Below are positions 37,814-47,771 of a stretch of DNA of 64,000 nucleotides, one piece after another (within the stretch, counting starts at the first letter, position 1; each line of letters begins with the position of its first letter). The DNA is from Nostoc sp. UHCC 0302. Lineage in GTDB: Bacteria; Cyanobacteriota; Cyanobacteriia; Cyanobacteriales; Nostocaceae. Made by a program: the position numbers and the translations under genes. The stretch is from assembly GCF_038096175.1 (NCBI RefSeq), contig NZ_CP151099.1, positions 8,224,001 to 8,288,000 of the forward strand, given 5' to 3'. Under the pieces are notes generated by a model, which did not search any database, was not told the origin of the DNA, and was given only the letters and a program-made list of their open reading frames with translations.

Positions 37814-38386
37814 ATGAGGATTGTTATTTGCCCTGGAATCCATGACTCAAGATTAACCCAAAGCTTTATGTCAGAGTGTTTAGCTCAAGTTTCTGATAGT
37901 TTAATCAGTCAAAATCCAGAAGATATTCTAATTTTTCCAGGCAAGGATTTTGAGGCTGTATCGGCATTTCACATCTTGCAGTTTTTGCGCGATCGCTGGG
38001 GCGATAAGCTAGAATCAGCAGTCTTATTCATTAGCTTTAGTGCTGGTGTAGTCGGGGCAATAGGAGCGGCGTATTTGTGGCAACTCTTAGGCGGTTATGT
38101 CAAAGCATTTATTGCTATAGATGGATGGGGAGTGCCACTGTCGGGTAATTTCCCGATTCACCGAATGAGCCATGATTATTTCACTCATTGGAGTTCTTCT
38201 TTGCTTGGTAGTGGGCAAAATAACTTTTATGCAGAACCAGCAGTCGAGCATTTATCGATGTGGCGATCGCCTCAAATTGTACAAGGTTGCTGGGTAGATT
38301 CAAAGTTTGGAATTTTTCCACCCAAAGGTCATCTGACAGCAACTGAATTTTTGCATATGCTGTTAAAGCGCTATGAAGCAAATTAG
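37814..38386 (+). CDS. alpha/beta-hydrolase-like conserved cyanobacterial protein
   Basis: 190 residues. It begins MRIVICPGIHDSRLTQSF; a nucleophile-elbow-like FISFSAGVVGAIGAA and a late His (PKGHLTATEFL) suggest an alpha/beta-hydrolase core, with Ser and His in usual order. No lid domain is seen. Substrate unknown, and the family is uncharacterised to my knowledge. The start ATG has ATAAAAAACGG upstream but no strong ribosome binding site. Confidence 0.75.
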   Translation: MRIVICPGIHDSRLTQSFMSECLAQVSDSLISQNPEDILIFPGKDFEAVSAFHILQFLRDRWGDKLESAVLFISFSAGVVGAIGAAYLWQLLGGYVKAFIAIDGWGVPLSGNFPIHRMSHDYFTHWSSSLLGSGQNNFYAEPAVEHLSMWRSPQIVQGCWVDSKFGIFPPKGHLTATEFLHMLLKRYEAN

Positions 38387-38409
38387 TCCGGAAAACAGAC
38401 TTAGTAAGC

Positions 38410-38545
38410 AGGAGTGAGAAAGAGGAGGGGGAGAAGGGGAGATAGGAAGAGGAAGGAGAATAATTGTGAACATTGTTATATTACTTCCCCCACTCCTCCA
38501 CTCCCCCACTCCCCCACTCCCCCACTCCCCCACTCCTCCCCTCGC
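38410..38545. repeat. purine tract facing a CCCCCACTC tandem repeat
   Basis: 38410-38460 is almost all purine (GAGAAAGAGGAGGGGGAGAA and similar); 38486-38545 is a tandem run of CCCCCACTC and CCTCCACTC units (about 8-bp period). The two blocks are complementary in composition and could form a long imperfect hairpin. The run spans the leader of the MFS gene. Confidence 0.75.
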
Positions 38546-38577
38546 CATCTACCCTAGTCACTATCCCCAAGTATCTA

Positions 38578-39840
38578 ATGTTTCCAACTGAACCTGCTGC
38601 CGCTAATAACGGGTTTGGCAAGCTACTGAAAAACCGTGGTTTTATGCTCCTGTGGATTGGGCAACTGGTGTCCCAATTAGCAGATAAAGTCTTCTTTGTT
38701 TTGATGATTGCTCTGCTGGAGAACTACCCACCTCCTCCAGGGTTGGCACAAAACTCAATGTACTCAACTTTGATGGTGGCATTTACAATACCAGCGATTT
38801 TATTCGGTTCTGCGGGTGGTATCTTTGTTGACCGCTTGCCAAAAAAGCTGATTATGGTTGGCTCAGATATTGTCCGTGGGCTATTGATTCTGTGTCTTCC
38901 TCTCTTACCACGAGAGTTCGTGATTCTGTTGATTCTAACTTTTGCTGTTTCTACAGTGACGCAATTTTTTGCTCCAGCTGAGCAAGCAGCCATTCCTCTG
39001 TTGGTGAGGCGAGAGTGTCTAATGGCAGCCAATGCTTTATTTAGCAGCACAATGATGGGAGCTTTAATTGTTGGCTTTGCTGTGGGAGAGCCAATATTGA
39101 GTTTGGCAAAAAGTTTGATGGGAGAGGAATATGGTCAGGAGATTGTAGTTGGAGCATTATATCTGCTTTCGGGTGTAATTATGCAGCCGATTAATTTTAA
39201 AGAACGCAGAATCAGAGACGAGGGACGAGCAGCAAATAATCCTTGGACTGAATTCAAAGATAGTATGCGCTATCTCAAGAAAAATCGTTTGGTCTTGAAT
39301 GCCATGCTGCAACTGACAACTTTGTATTCAGTGTTTGCCGCGTTAACAGTGCTGGCGATTCAATTAGCGGAGGAGTTTGGTTTAAAAGAAAAACAGTTTG
39401 GCTTTTTCTTAGCAGCAGCAGGGGTGGGGATGGTGCTTGGTGCGGCAATTATAGGTCACTGGGGTGATAAATTGCATCACAAGCCCTTACCTTTAATTGG
39501 ATTTCTGCTGATGGCAGTAGTTTTAGGGGTGTTCACTTTTACCCACAACTTGTTACTGGCTCTAGGTCTCTGTGCATTTTTAGGTATAGGTGCTGCCCTC
39601 ATTGGCGTACCGATGCAAACTTTGATTCAACAGCAAACACCACCAACAATGCATGGTAAAGTGTTTGGCTTTCAAAATCATGCCGTTAACATTGCCCTGT
39701 CAGTACCTTTGGCAATTACTGGCCCATTAACGGATGTTCTGGGTTTGCGGACTGTACTTATAGCAATGAGTATTGTCGTTGTTGTTATAGGTGTTTGGGC
39801 TTGGCAAAATACTCGTCGAGTCTTGCAAGACGTAATTTAA
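38578..39840 (+). CDS. MFS transporter
   Basis: 420 residues from ATG 38578 (MFPTEPAAANNGF). Twelve TM helices; FLAAAGVGMVLGAAIIGHWG and IFVDRLPKKLIMVGSDIVRG carry the G-x-x-x-D-R-x-x-R-type loop of major facilitator proteins. It resembles the enterobactin-exporter-like (EntS/MFS_3) branch; substrate unknown. The frame runs upstream through the CCCCCACTC repeat, but that part encodes only Pro/Ser/His repeats and is not conserved protein, so I place the start here. Confidence 0.88.
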   Translation: MFPTEPAAANNGFGKLLKNRGFMLLWIGQLVSQLADKVFFVLMIALLENYPPPPGLAQNSMYSTLMVAFTIPAILFGSAGGIFVDRLPKKLIMVGSDIVRGLLILCLPLLPREFVILLILTFAVSTVTQFFAPAEQAAIPLLVRRECLMAANALFSSTMMGALIVGFAVGEPILSLAKSLMGEEYGQEIVVGALYLLSGVIMQPINFKERRIRDEGRAANNPWTEFKDSMRYLKKNRLVLNAMLQLTTLYSVFAALTVLAIQLAEEFGLKEKQFGFFLAAAGVGMVLGAAIIGHWGDKLHHKPLPLIGFLLMAVVLGVFTFTHNLLLALGLCAFLGIGAALIGVPMQTLIQQQTPPTMHGKVFGFQNHAVNIALSVPLAITGPLTDVLGLRTVLIAMSIVVVVIGVWAWQNTRRVLQDVI

Positions 39841-39982
39841 CCACTATAGGATGGTAATCTATCCTTAATATTTAATTTAAAATAAAAGCCTAAATAAGAA
39901 TTTTGATTAGAGTTTTCAATTAAAATGAAATCTTAACTACAGAATTTGAGCATTAACTTTAGCTATAGTCTGAGGTTTGACC

Positions 39983-41896
39983 GTGCGTTCACACAGTGTC
40001 TCCGTAGGAGATTCGCTTTCTCCAAGTCACCTAGAAACCGAGAATCACAAACAGTCCCATATTTCTAACCCGCCAGTCGTGACGCCCAAACGCGCATCTG
40101 GCGGTTTTGCTCTGCTTGATAGCCTCCAGCGCCACGGCGTTGAGTACATTTTTGGGTATCCTGGTGGGGCGATTCTGCCAATTTACGACGACCTGTACAA
40201 GGTGGAAGCAGCTGGTGGTATTAAGCACATTTTGGTAAGGCACGAACAAGGTGCAGCTCATGCCGCGGATGGTTATGCCCGCGCTACTGGAAAGGTAGGG
40301 GTATGCTTTGGTACTTCTGGCCCAGGAGCAACTAACTTAGTCACAGGTATCGCCACAGCCTACATGGATTCGATACCAATGATTGTGGTCACGGGACAAG
40401 TAGCACGTCCGTCGATTGGTACGGATGCCTTTCAAGAAACCGATATATATGGGATTACGCTACCGATTGTCAAGCACTCGTATGTAGTGCGTGATCCCAG
40501 AGATATGGCGCGGATTGTGGCTGAAGCCTTCCACATTGCTAGCACAGGGCGTCCAGGGCCAGTATTGATTGATGTCCCCAAGGACGTGGCTTTAGAAGAA
40601 TTTGACTATGTGGCTGTAAAACCGGGTTCGGCGAAGTTACGCGGCTATCGTCCTACGGTCAAAGGGAATCCACGGCAAATCAATGCAGCGATTCAGTTGA
40701 TTGGCGAAAGTCGCCGTCCGCTATTGTATGTCGGCGGGGGTGCGATCGCTGCAAATGCTCACCCAGAAATCAAGCAACTAGCTGAGTTATTCAATATTCC
40801 TGTCACCACAACGTTGATGGGGATCGGTGCTTTTGACGAACATCATCCCCTAGCTTTAGGAATGTTGGGGATGCACGGCACAGCCTACGCCAACTTCGCC
40901 GTCAGTGATTGTGATTTGCTCATTTGCGTTGGTGCAAGATTTGATGACCGCGTTACAGGCAAGTTAGACGAATTCGCCTCCCGCGCCAAAGTAATTCACA
41001 TCGACATTGACCCAGCAGAAGTTGGCAAAAACCGCATTCCTGAAGTGCCTATTGTTGGCGATGTGCGGAATGTGTTGGTTGACTTATTGCGTCGATGCAA
41101 GGAACTAGGCGTCAAGGGTACGCCTAATCAAAACCAAGAATGGTTGAATTTGATTAACCGTTGGCGGGAAGATTATCCTTTAATAGTGCCGCACCATGCC
41201 GACAGTATTTCACCCCAAGAAGTCATCGTAGAAGTCGCTAACCAAGCACCCCACGCTTACTACACCACAGATGTCGGACAACATCAAATGTGGGCAGCAC
41301 AGTTCCTGAAAAATGGCCCAAGACGCTGGATTTCCAGTGCAGGTTTAGGAACGATGGGTTTCGGGGTACCAGCCGCAATGGGCGCTAAAGTAGCGTTTCC
41401 TGATGAAGAAGTCATCTGTATCAGCGGTGATGCTAGTTTCCAAATGTGTTTACAAGAGCTGGGAACGCTAGCACAGTACGGGATAAATGTCAAGACTTTA
41501 ATTCTCAACAACGGTTGGCAGGGAATGGTACGCCAGTGGCAACAAGCCTTCTACGGCGAACGTTACTCATGCTCAAACATGGAGGTAGGGATGCCAGACG
41601 TAGAGCTGTTGGCCAAAGCCTATGGAATTAAGGGTATGGTGATTCGCGATCGCGGCCAGTTGAAAGATGCGATCGCCGAAATGCTAGCATCTGACTGTCC
41701 AGTAATAGTTGATGTCCGAGTCACCAGAGACGAAAACTGCTATCCAATGGTAGCTCCTGGCAAGAGCAACGCTCAAATGATCGGCTTGCCTAAACAAGCA
41801 CCGAAAGCCGCAGCAGAACCAGTTTATTGCAGCCACTGCGGTACTAAAAATCTTCCCAGCCATAACTTCTGTGCTGAGTGTGGTACGAAGCTGTAA
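39983..41896 (+). CDS. ilvB: acetolactate synthase large subunit with C-terminal zinc ribbon
   Basis: 637 residues. ThDP-dependent enzyme joining two pyruvates (or pyruvate and 2-oxobutyrate) in branched-chain amino-acid synthesis. Visible are [15 protein letters not shown], the catalytic Glu in [18 protein letters not shown], and the ThDP/Mg site [15 protein letters not shown] with LNNGWQGMV. After the normal end, a tail YCSHCGTKN...FCAECGTKL adds two CxxC pairs, a zinc-ribbon. GTG 39983 is preferred because TGAGG lies 7 bases upstream; a TTG at 39977 is also in frame. The regulatory subunit ilvN is not in the window. Confidence 0.93.
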   Translation: MRSHSVSVGDSLSPSHLETENHKQSHISNPPVVTPKRASGGFALLDSLQRHGVEYIFGYPGGAILPIYDDLYKVEAAGGIKHILVRHEQGAAHAADGYARATGKVGVCFGTSGPGATNLVTGIATAYMDSIPMIVVTGQVARPSIGTDAFQETDIYGITLPIVKHSYVVRDPRDMARIVAEAFHIASTGRPGPVLIDVPKDVALEEFDYVAVKPGSAKLRGYRPTVKGNPRQINAAIQLIGESRRPLLYVGGGAIAANAHPEIKQLAELFNIPVTTTLMGIGAFDEHHPLALGMLGMHGTAYANFAVSDCDLLICVGARFDDRVTGKLDEFASRAKVIHIDIDPAEVGKNRIPEVPIVGDVRNVLVDLLRRCKELGVKGTPNQNQEWLNLINRWREDYPLIVPHHADSISPQEVIVEVANQAPHAYYTTDVGQHQMWAAQFLKNGPRRWISSAGLGTMGFGVPAAMGAKVAFPDEEVICISGDASFQMCLQELGTLAQYGINVKTLILNNGWQGMVRQWQQAFYGERYSCSNMEVGMPDVELLAKAYGIKGMVIRDRGQLKDAIAEMLASDCPVIVDVRVTRDENCYPMVAPGKSNAQMIGLPKQAPKAAAEPVYCSHCGTKNLPSHNFCAECGTKL

Positions 41897-41937
41897 ATCT
41901 TTTTGATTTAGAAAGGCAAATTAAATTAACTATATAT

Positions 41938-41968
41938 GCAGAGGATAAACACCTCTGCTTTTTTTTTG
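41938..41968 (+). terminator. intrinsic terminator after ilvB
   Basis: GCAGAGG (41938-41944) and CCTCTGC (41952-41958) form a 7-bp stem with a 7-base loop, followed by a run of ten T residues. It lies 41 bp after the ilvB stop. A typical rho-independent terminator. Confidence 0.85.
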
Positions 41969-42101
41969 ATACAAAGATTCATAAAAACAAGCAATAGCTA
42001 ATGTGTTTTTCGCCATTCTTTTGGGAATCCTGAATCTAGGAAGCTGAATAAATTGCAAAAAATTGCTTCCTCAACCATTACGGAATTTTTAAAGGATAAT
42101 T

Positions 42102-42578
42102 ATGTCTAAACGCAAGTTGCCCAGAGGACGTAGTACTAGTTCAGTTGCTTTAGAACCAGAAGTTGCGATCGCCGTTATTGGACTTTTTTCCGCAGCTGCT
42201 GATGATGAAGGCATCACTATAGAAGAACAATACGCTTTAAGTGAACTTCTAGGAGCAGTTTCTCAATTTGAAGATTATTCTGATGAAGATTTTGAAGAAT
42301 TGACACAGAAGGTCGTCAGCTTATTAGAAGAAGAAGAACCTGAAGTTGTAATTGAGCAGGCGATCGCATCTTTACCCGACGAAGATTATCGCGAAGCCGC
42401 ATACGTTACCGCTATCTTGGTGGTGGGGATTGATGAAGAAGTACCCGAAAGTGAACAGGACTATATATCCGAGCTTCAACAAGCCTTGAAGATTTCAGAC
42501 GAACGAGCGCAAGAACTCATAGACGCAGTGTTCGGCGAGGAGGAAGAAGAAGAATACGAAGAAGAGGCAGAAGCATAA
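42102..42578 (+). CDS. TerB-like acidic protein
   Basis: 158 residues. After a basic N-terminus (MSKRKLPRGRSTSS) comes a helical TerB-like domain: AIAVIGLFSAAADDEGITIE, with Asp/Glu positions like the metal-coordinating pair of TerB, and AAYVTAILVVGIDEEVPESE. The last 15 residues are almost entirely Glu. Members occur in stress and tellurite-linked loci, but no other ter gene is nearby. Ribosome binding site AAAGGA is 8 bases upstream. Confidence 0.78.
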   Translation: MSKRKLPRGRSTSSVALEPEVAIAVIGLFSAAADDEGITIEEQYALSELLGAVSQFEDYSDEDFEELTQKVVSLLEEEEPEVVIEQAIASLPDEDYREAAYVTAILVVGIDEEVPESEQDYISELQQALKISDERAQELIDAVFGEEEEEEYEEEAEA

Positions 42579-42815
42579 TCCATTTGAATTGCAAGGTACT
42601 CAGCTAACACCATCAATTTACTGCCATCAAACTTGCGTTAAAAAAGCACCATCCCAAGGTGCGATCGTCAAATAGTTTTTAAAACTATGTGATGAGCCGG
42701 AAAATTTCTCTTGACTTAATAACGCTGTTGCTGAGTATCATCAATGTGAGTACCCAGCAACCAGCTAAAGTATAAACTCAAGTTGCATCGAAGATTAATA
42801 CAAACTCAATATTCT

Positions 42816-43433
42816 TTAGTTAGAAATTGGTACATTTTTAAATGCAGCTGTATCAGGCACAAAAATGTCCAATTTATTAACACCATCAGGAACCCTTACC
42901 CAAATATAGGCATCAGCTGAGGCTTTTGGACGTAATTGAAACAAAGAAACGCTTCCTGTTGAACGATCCAAAGCAACTCCTTTATAGGCTTCGCTAGTTT
43001 CGGGATTCCGCGCTGTTGTACCCGCAACCGATATAATGTCACCACCGCCAACTCTTTCCGTTGCAAGGCGACGGATACGCATTTGGACATTCACCACATC
43101 ACGATTTCCAGATGCTGGATCTTTAATCCGCTTTGCTGAAAGTAACTCTACCTCTGCTTTATTGCCAAAAGCAGGTTGTACAAATTGACCAGGCTGAATT
43201 GCTGAAGTAGTAGCTGTTTCTGACGTGGATTTTGCTGGCGATGTAGACGTTATTGGTTCTGCTGAAATTGGTTTTTCGGTAGAATTGGAAGCGGGGGCAG
43301 TAACATTTCCCGTGCTAATATTAGTAGTATTTAGGGTCTGCCGCAGTGTAAAAACTTCGTAAGCTGCATAACCACCACACACTAAAGCCAAACTAGACAG
43401 TAATACAGCCACACCAGACAGGAATGTACTCAC
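42816..43433 (-). CDS. membrane-anchored hypothetical protein
   Basis: 205 residues. One N-terminal TM helix (LSGVAVLLSSLALVCGGYAA), a Ser/Thr/Pro/Ala-rich linker (45-85), and a beta-rich domain of about 120 residues with VELLSAKRIKDPASGNRDVV and ASADAYIWVRVPDGVNKLDI. The C-terminal domain has a DUF4352/immunoglobulin-like feel but I cannot assign it. It is divergent from dacB. Confidence 0.75.
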   Translation of the reverse strand: MSTFLSGVAVLLSSLALVCGGYAAYEVFTLRQTLNTTNISTGNVTAPASNSTEKPISAEPITSTSPAKSTSETATTSAIQPGQFVQPAFGNKAEVELLSAKRIKDPASGNRDVVNVQMRIRRLATERVGGGDIISVAGTTARNPETSEAYKGVALDRSTGSVSLFQLRPKASADAYIWVRVPDGVNKLDIFVPDTAAFKNVPISN

Positions 43434-43579
43434 ACCGTTGCCTCTATTTTATATTTCTATAAATGCAGGTTTGTTCACCTTTCGATGATTTAATTAAGTA
43501 ACTGCATCTATTGACTTCTATCTCAGGGAAGAAGTTTAGGTCAAGGTGAGAAAACCGATTATAGGCGTGAGGAGTATTA

Positions 43580-45052
43580 GTGAGATTTAAGATATTCAAC
43601 AAACCACTGAGTTTTTTGTTGCTATTTTTGTCTATCCAAATAGCATTTAGTTCTAGAGTTGTTAAAGCTCAAAACCAAGTTATACCAGCGACTACCACAA
43701 AATCAATTTGCCCCAGCCAATTAGGTACAGCTATAGATGCTGTAATTAATCGTCCTATATTTAGGCGATCGCGCTGGGGTATTTTGGTGCAACCCCTGAC
43801 AAATACGCAAACTCTCTACAATCGAGATGCTCAAAAATACTTTACTCCAGCTTCTAATGCCAAGTTATTAACAACAGCTGCGGCCTTACAGCAATTGGGG
43901 GCAAATTTTCGTTTTCGCACTTCTATTTATCAAAATAGCAACGGGGTTTTGCGCGTTGTCGGTAGAGGAGACCCCAGCTTAAATGATACTCAGTTGCAAG
44001 CATTAGCAAAGCAGTTGAGACAAAAAGGTATCACTCAAATTAAGCAGTTGATTGCCGATGATAGTTATATTCAAGGAGATATTGTTAACCCTACTTGGCA
44101 ATGGGAAGATGTGCAGTCAGATTATGGCGCACCAGTCAGTAGTTTTATTTTGAATCAAAATATTTTCAGTTTAAAACTTGTGCCGCAAATTGTGGGTAAA
44201 CTTTCTCAAGTAGTATGGACTGATACTAATGAGGCCAAACAATGGCAGACAATTAATCAAACGGTAACAGTTGCACAAAATCAGCCAACTAACATTAATT
44301 ATAGTCGCGATTTATCGGGAACAGTATTGCGAATCCAAGGACAATTAGCAGCAAATTCTGAACCATATTTATTAACTTTGCCTGTAGTTGATCCTAATTA
44401 TTACTTTTTAAGACGTTTCCGTACTGTTTTGACAACAGAAAAAATTAATTTGGGACAAACTTTAGTAGCTTCTGGTGGTACTAATCTACAAGAAATAGCA
44501 GCAGTAGAATCACTACCTTTATCTGAATTATTAATAGAGACAAATGTAAATAGTAATAATTTATATGCTGAAGCACTACTGAGAGCATTAGCTGTGAAAA
44601 AACCTATAGTGCAAAATCAGAAAAGCGTTGATGCAGGTTTAGAAATCGTCAAAGCAAGTTTAACTCAATTGGGAGTTGATTCAGCAAGTTACGTTTTAGT
44701 GGATGGTTCTGGGTTATCACGTCGCGATTTAGTCACTCCAGAAGCATTTGTGCAGACTTTGCGGGGAATAGCAAGAACACCAGCAGCATCTTTATATCGC
44801 GCATCTTTACCTGTGGCGGGGAAAAGCGGAACTCTCAAAAATCGCTTTCGCAACACACCTGCTGAGGGGATTGTGCAAGCCAAAACAGGCACAATGACAG
44901 GTGTGGTTTCTCTATCTGGATATGTAAATGCGCCTAATTATGAGCCGTTGGTTTTCAGTATTCTTGTAAATCAAACTGAACAACCAGCAACAGTTGTGCG
45001 GCAAGGAATGGATGAAGTTGTTGTATTATTAACGCAGTTAAAGCGTTGTTAA
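43580..45052 (+). CDS. dacB: D-alanyl-D-alanine carboxypeptidase / PBP4
   Basis: 490 residues with a signal peptide (LSFLLLFLSIQIAFSSRVVKA). Class-C penicillin-binding-protein motifs are complete: SxxK as FTPASNAKLLTTAAAL, SxN as NVNSNNLYAEAL, and KTG as VAGKSGTLKNRF. The large insertion between SxxK and SxN is the PBP4 hallmark. It trims or cross-link-cuts peptidoglycan in the periplasm. Start codon is GTG 43580, with GAGGAG 7 bases upstream. Confidence 0.93.
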   Translation: MRFKIFNKPLSFLLLFLSIQIAFSSRVVKAQNQVIPATTTKSICPSQLGTAIDAVINRPIFRRSRWGILVQPLTNTQTLYNRDAQKYFTPASNAKLLTTAAALQQLGANFRFRTSIYQNSNGVLRVVGRGDPSLNDTQLQALAKQLRQKGITQIKQLIADDSYIQGDIVNPTWQWEDVQSDYGAPVSSFILNQNIFSLKLVPQIVGKLSQVVWTDTNEAKQWQTINQTVTVAQNQPTNINYSRDLSGTVLRIQGQLAANSEPYLLTLPVVDPNYYFLRRFRTVLTTEKINLGQTLVASGGTNLQEIAAVESLPLSELLIETNVNSNNLYAEALLRALAVKKPIVQNQKSVDAGLEIVKASLTQLGVDSASYVLVDGSGLSRRDLVTPEAFVQTLRGIARTPAASLYRASLPVAGKSGTLKNRFRNTPAEGIVQAKTGTMTGVVSLSGYVNAPNYEPLVFSILVNQTEQPATVVRQGMDEVVVLLTQLKRC

Positions 45053-45067
45053 TATTCTTAGAATATT
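45051..45067. terminator. short AT hairpin between convergent genes
   Basis: AATATTC/GAATATT with a TTA loop directly after the dacB stop, with T-rich flanks. It is weak in base pairing but placed between convergent stops, 6 bp from the FHA gene end. Confidence 0.35.
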
Positions 45068-45072
45068 TTAAG

Positions 45073-45855
45073 TTATTTTTTAACTAAACCCTGGAGCGAT
45101 CGCAAATCATAATTTAAGATTTTCCCAGTATCAAAAAGTTGATATCCAGCAAAGAATAAAGCAGATGATGCCAAAAATACTAAAAAATTAACTGAGGCAA
45201 ATACATTACCTGTAAAAGCTATCACTATAATTCCTAGCCCTATCAAAACCCATCCTAAATTTGGATTTATCCGTCTTTGAAAAAATAGGAAAACTCCAGC
45301 AATGCATAACAGAAGACCAGGAATACGAAATAAAATACCAACTTGAATGCTAGAAGCTAAAATTACGATGGCTGCTAACATCAAAGCCAAACCTGCAAGC
45401 TTGCTTGTCTTATTTACTGAATGTCTACTGTTGGCAGTAATTGGAGATTGAAACGTTGTAGGATTTGAGGTAGAGAGCAGACTTTGTTGATTTTGAGGTT
45501 TATTTTGAAATATAAATGTTACTTTACCTCCTTGACCTAGCTCTATTGTGTCTCCTAAATTCAACTGATAAGGAATATTAGATTCTAGCCTACTGTTGTT
45601 AAGAAATGTTCCATTAGAGCTTCCCAAGTCTTGAATAAAGTAACTGTCTGGGTGTATTTGAATTTGTGCATGAATTCGAGACACCACATCAGCATCTGGT
45701 AAGCTAGAAATATCAATATCTGGTGGAATTTGTTCATTTGGCTTACCGAGGTGGAACACGGTAAGATTTAGTGGTAGCTCAAAAGAAGTATTTGTCTGGA
45801 CATGAAATAGCTCTAAACTCAGCCCTGTATTGTTAAATGTATTTAAATTTTGCAT
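45073..45855 (-). CDS. FHA-domain membrane protein
   Basis: 260 residues from ATG 45855 (MQNLNTFNNTG). The FHA fold carries phosphothreonine-binding motifs VSRIHAQI and DLGSSNGTFLNNSRL (about 60-95). After a Ser/Asn/Gln linker come four TM helices (for example AGLALMLAAIVILASSIQVG). It would read a Ser/Thr-kinase phosphorylation signal at the membrane; a partner kinase is not adjacent. Earlier in-frame codons to 45876 are an alternative start. Confidence 0.85.
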   Translation of the reverse strand: MQNLNTFNNTGLSLELFHVQTNTSFELPLNLTVFHLGKPNEQIPPDIDISSLPDADVVSRIHAQIQIHPDSYFIQDLGSSNGTFLNNSRLESNIPYQLNLGDTIELGQGGKVTFIFQNKPQNQQSLLSTSNPTTFQSPITANSRHSVNKTSKLAGLALMLAAIVILASSIQVGILFRIPGLLLCIAGVFLFFQRRINPNLGWVLIGLGIIVIAFTGNVFASVNFLVFLASSALFFAGYQLFDTGKILNYDLRSLQGLVKK

Positions 45856-46096
45856 GGCTTGTTTTTTGAGGAGCAATTCCCTACTTTTATTTGTATTGGG
45901 GTAATATCTTTTACAATAACAAAATCAGAGTAAGTCTCGACACGATTTCTCAAAGTATACGCATACATATGTAAGTCTATACAGATTATTCATGTGTTGC
46001 AAAGATTTTTGGAAATGGGATAACACCACAACTACCGTGAAAAAGTGCGATTGCCTCCTACACTGAGCTTTGCGTGAAGCCAATCGCACCTAAAAT

Positions 46097-47524
46097 TTAA
46101 TTGGATTCAAGGGGAATTTGAATCGAGAATTCTGTGCCTTTTCCTAATTCTGATACACACTTCAGAATTCCACCATGTCTTTCTACTACTATTTGATAAC
46201 TAATAGACAGTCCTAATCCTGTACCTTTGCCGACTGGCTTTGTGGTGAAAAATGGATCAAATAGCCGTGTTCTAACTTCTTCGGGCATTCCTATTCCATT
46301 GTCGGCAATCCGTATGAGAACAAAATTACTGTCTAAAACTTCAGTACAAATCCGAATCTGTGGTTTTTCAGTTGTTTTTGTATTAACATCTAACGACTGC
46401 CTACTGACAATTGATTCTTCTAAAGCATCAATCGCATTAGTCAAAATATTCATGAATACTTGATTGAGTTGCCCAGGATAACAATCTACTAAGGGTAAAG
46501 CCGCGTATTCTTTAATAACAGATATATCTAATCCAATACCACTATTTTTCCAGCGATGGTGCAAAATTAACAGCGTATTTTCAATTCCTTCGTGAATGTC
46601 AACTAACTTTTTCTCTGCTTCATCGTGACGGGAGAAATTTCGCAAACTAAGAACAATCTCACGGATACGATTAGTACCCATGTTCATCGAAGAGAGAAGT
46701 TTAGAAAGGTCACTAGTAATAAAATCTAAATCAATTTCTTCAGAAAAATCCTGGATTTCTGGCTTAGGAGTAGGATAGTGTTGCTGATAAAGGTATAGTA
46801 GCTTTATCAATTCTTGAAAGTATTCTTTAGCATAAGTCAAGTTGCCATGAATAAAATTTACTGGATTATTGATTTCATGAGCAACTCCAGCCACTAATTG
46901 TCCCAAGCTAGACATTTTTTCCTGTTGAATTAATTGAGATTGAGTTTCTTGCAACTTATGCAAGGCTTCGGTGAGTTTTTCTGCGTGAGTTTGGGCTGCT
47001 AAAGTAGCAGCACGACTTTGAGTATAAATTTGAGCGTGGTCGATTGCGATCGCTAGTTGATCTGTTACAGCTTGCAGCAGAGTAATTTCACTGTTAGTCC
47101 AAACGCGATCGCCACTACCATGACTACAAACAATTGCCCCAATTTCTCCTGAATTGCTCTTAACTGGTAGTAGTAGTTGAGAAGTGATACCAAACTCCAT
47201 CAAGAGTTCTTGCATTTCATCATCTAGGTGTGACTTACTATTAATATCATCAATGCAAATTACCTCTTGATTTAGAAGTGTTTTAGTCAAAAAAGTACTT
47301 TTTTGTAGCGGAATAGTGCCTAGTAAAGTCGGTAAATTAGGGTTGCGTGCTTCATGGGTGATGCTAATATTTGGTTGAGATGGATGTGGTAAGTAACAAA
47401 GAAAGTAACAACGGTCAATTTGCAATAAGCTACGAATTTCGCTGACAGCAGTATCTAAGATAATATCTAAGCCATTTGTAAGATCCATCACTGCAAAGAT
47501 AGCGGTTTTCAAAACAAATCGCAT
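46097..47524 (-). CDS. GAF-histidine kinase (main part of a damaged sensor kinase)
   Basis: 475 codons. GAF domain: DTAVSEIRSLLQIDRCYFL through GDRVWTNSEITLLQAVTDQL. A coiled coil follows, then HisKA with SSLGQLVAGVAHEINNPVNF (phospho-accepting His) and the ATPase lid boxes NQVFMNILTNAIDA, RIADNGIGMP and GKGTGLGLSISYQIV. The natural N-terminus is in another frame (PAS part), so translation here would need an internal start (ATG 47524 or 47488). It is a full kinase core, but sensory input is lost unless re-initiation occurs. No response regulator is adjacent. Confidence 0.8.
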   Translation of the reverse strand: MRFVLKTAIFAVMDLTNGLDIILDTAVSEIRSLLQIDRCYFLCYLPHPSQPNISITHEARNPNLPTLLGTIPLQKSTFLTKTLLNQEVICIDDINSKSHLDDEMQELLMEFGITSQLLLPVKSNSGEIGAIVCSHGSGDRVWTNSEITLLQAVTDQLAIAIDHAQIYTQSRAATLAAQTHAEKLTEALHKLQETQSQLIQQEKMSSLGQLVAGVAHEINNPVNFIHGNLTYAKEYFQELIKLLYLYQQHYPTPKPEIQDFSEEIDLDFITSDLSKLLSSMNMGTNRIREIVLSLRNFSRHDEAEKKLVDIHEGIENTLLILHHRWKNSGIGLDISVIKEYAALPLVDCYPGQLNQVFMNILTNAIDALEESIVSRQSLDVNTKTTEKPQIRICTEVLDSNFVLIRIADNGIGMPEEVRTRLFDPFFTTKPVGKGTGLGLSISYQIVVERHGGILKCVSELGKGTEFSIQIPLESN

Positions 47525-47771
47525 CTTCGGAATTTACAAGTTTTTGGGCTGCTATAATGGTAGATTCTTGGTCTTCAGGGTGAATAAATTTTAGAAAGGG
47601 TTTAGCAAATAGTTCCTGCTGTGACCAACCAAGCGTTTTTGTCCATACTGGATTTAAATGCTTAAAATAACCATCAAAATTAGCAATACAAAGTAAATCT
47701 ATAGAAAGTGAGAAGAATCGGGAATATTGTTCTTCTGCTTGTTGGTACTCAGACTTAGTTTGTTGCATCAT
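47430..47771 (-). pseudogene. PAS-domain N-terminal part of the damaged sensor kinase
   Basis: 113 codons: coiled-coil start, then a PAS fold (IANFDGYFKHLNPVWTKTLG, FLKFIHPEDQESTIIAAQKL, ENRYLCSDGSYKWL) that breaks off right after KWL, where the PAC strands should follow, and ends within the GAF coding region in the wrong frame. The break coincides with an 8-bp direct repeat TATCTAAG at 47452-47459 and 47464-47471 (plus strand), suggesting a deletion. Confidence 0.75.
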
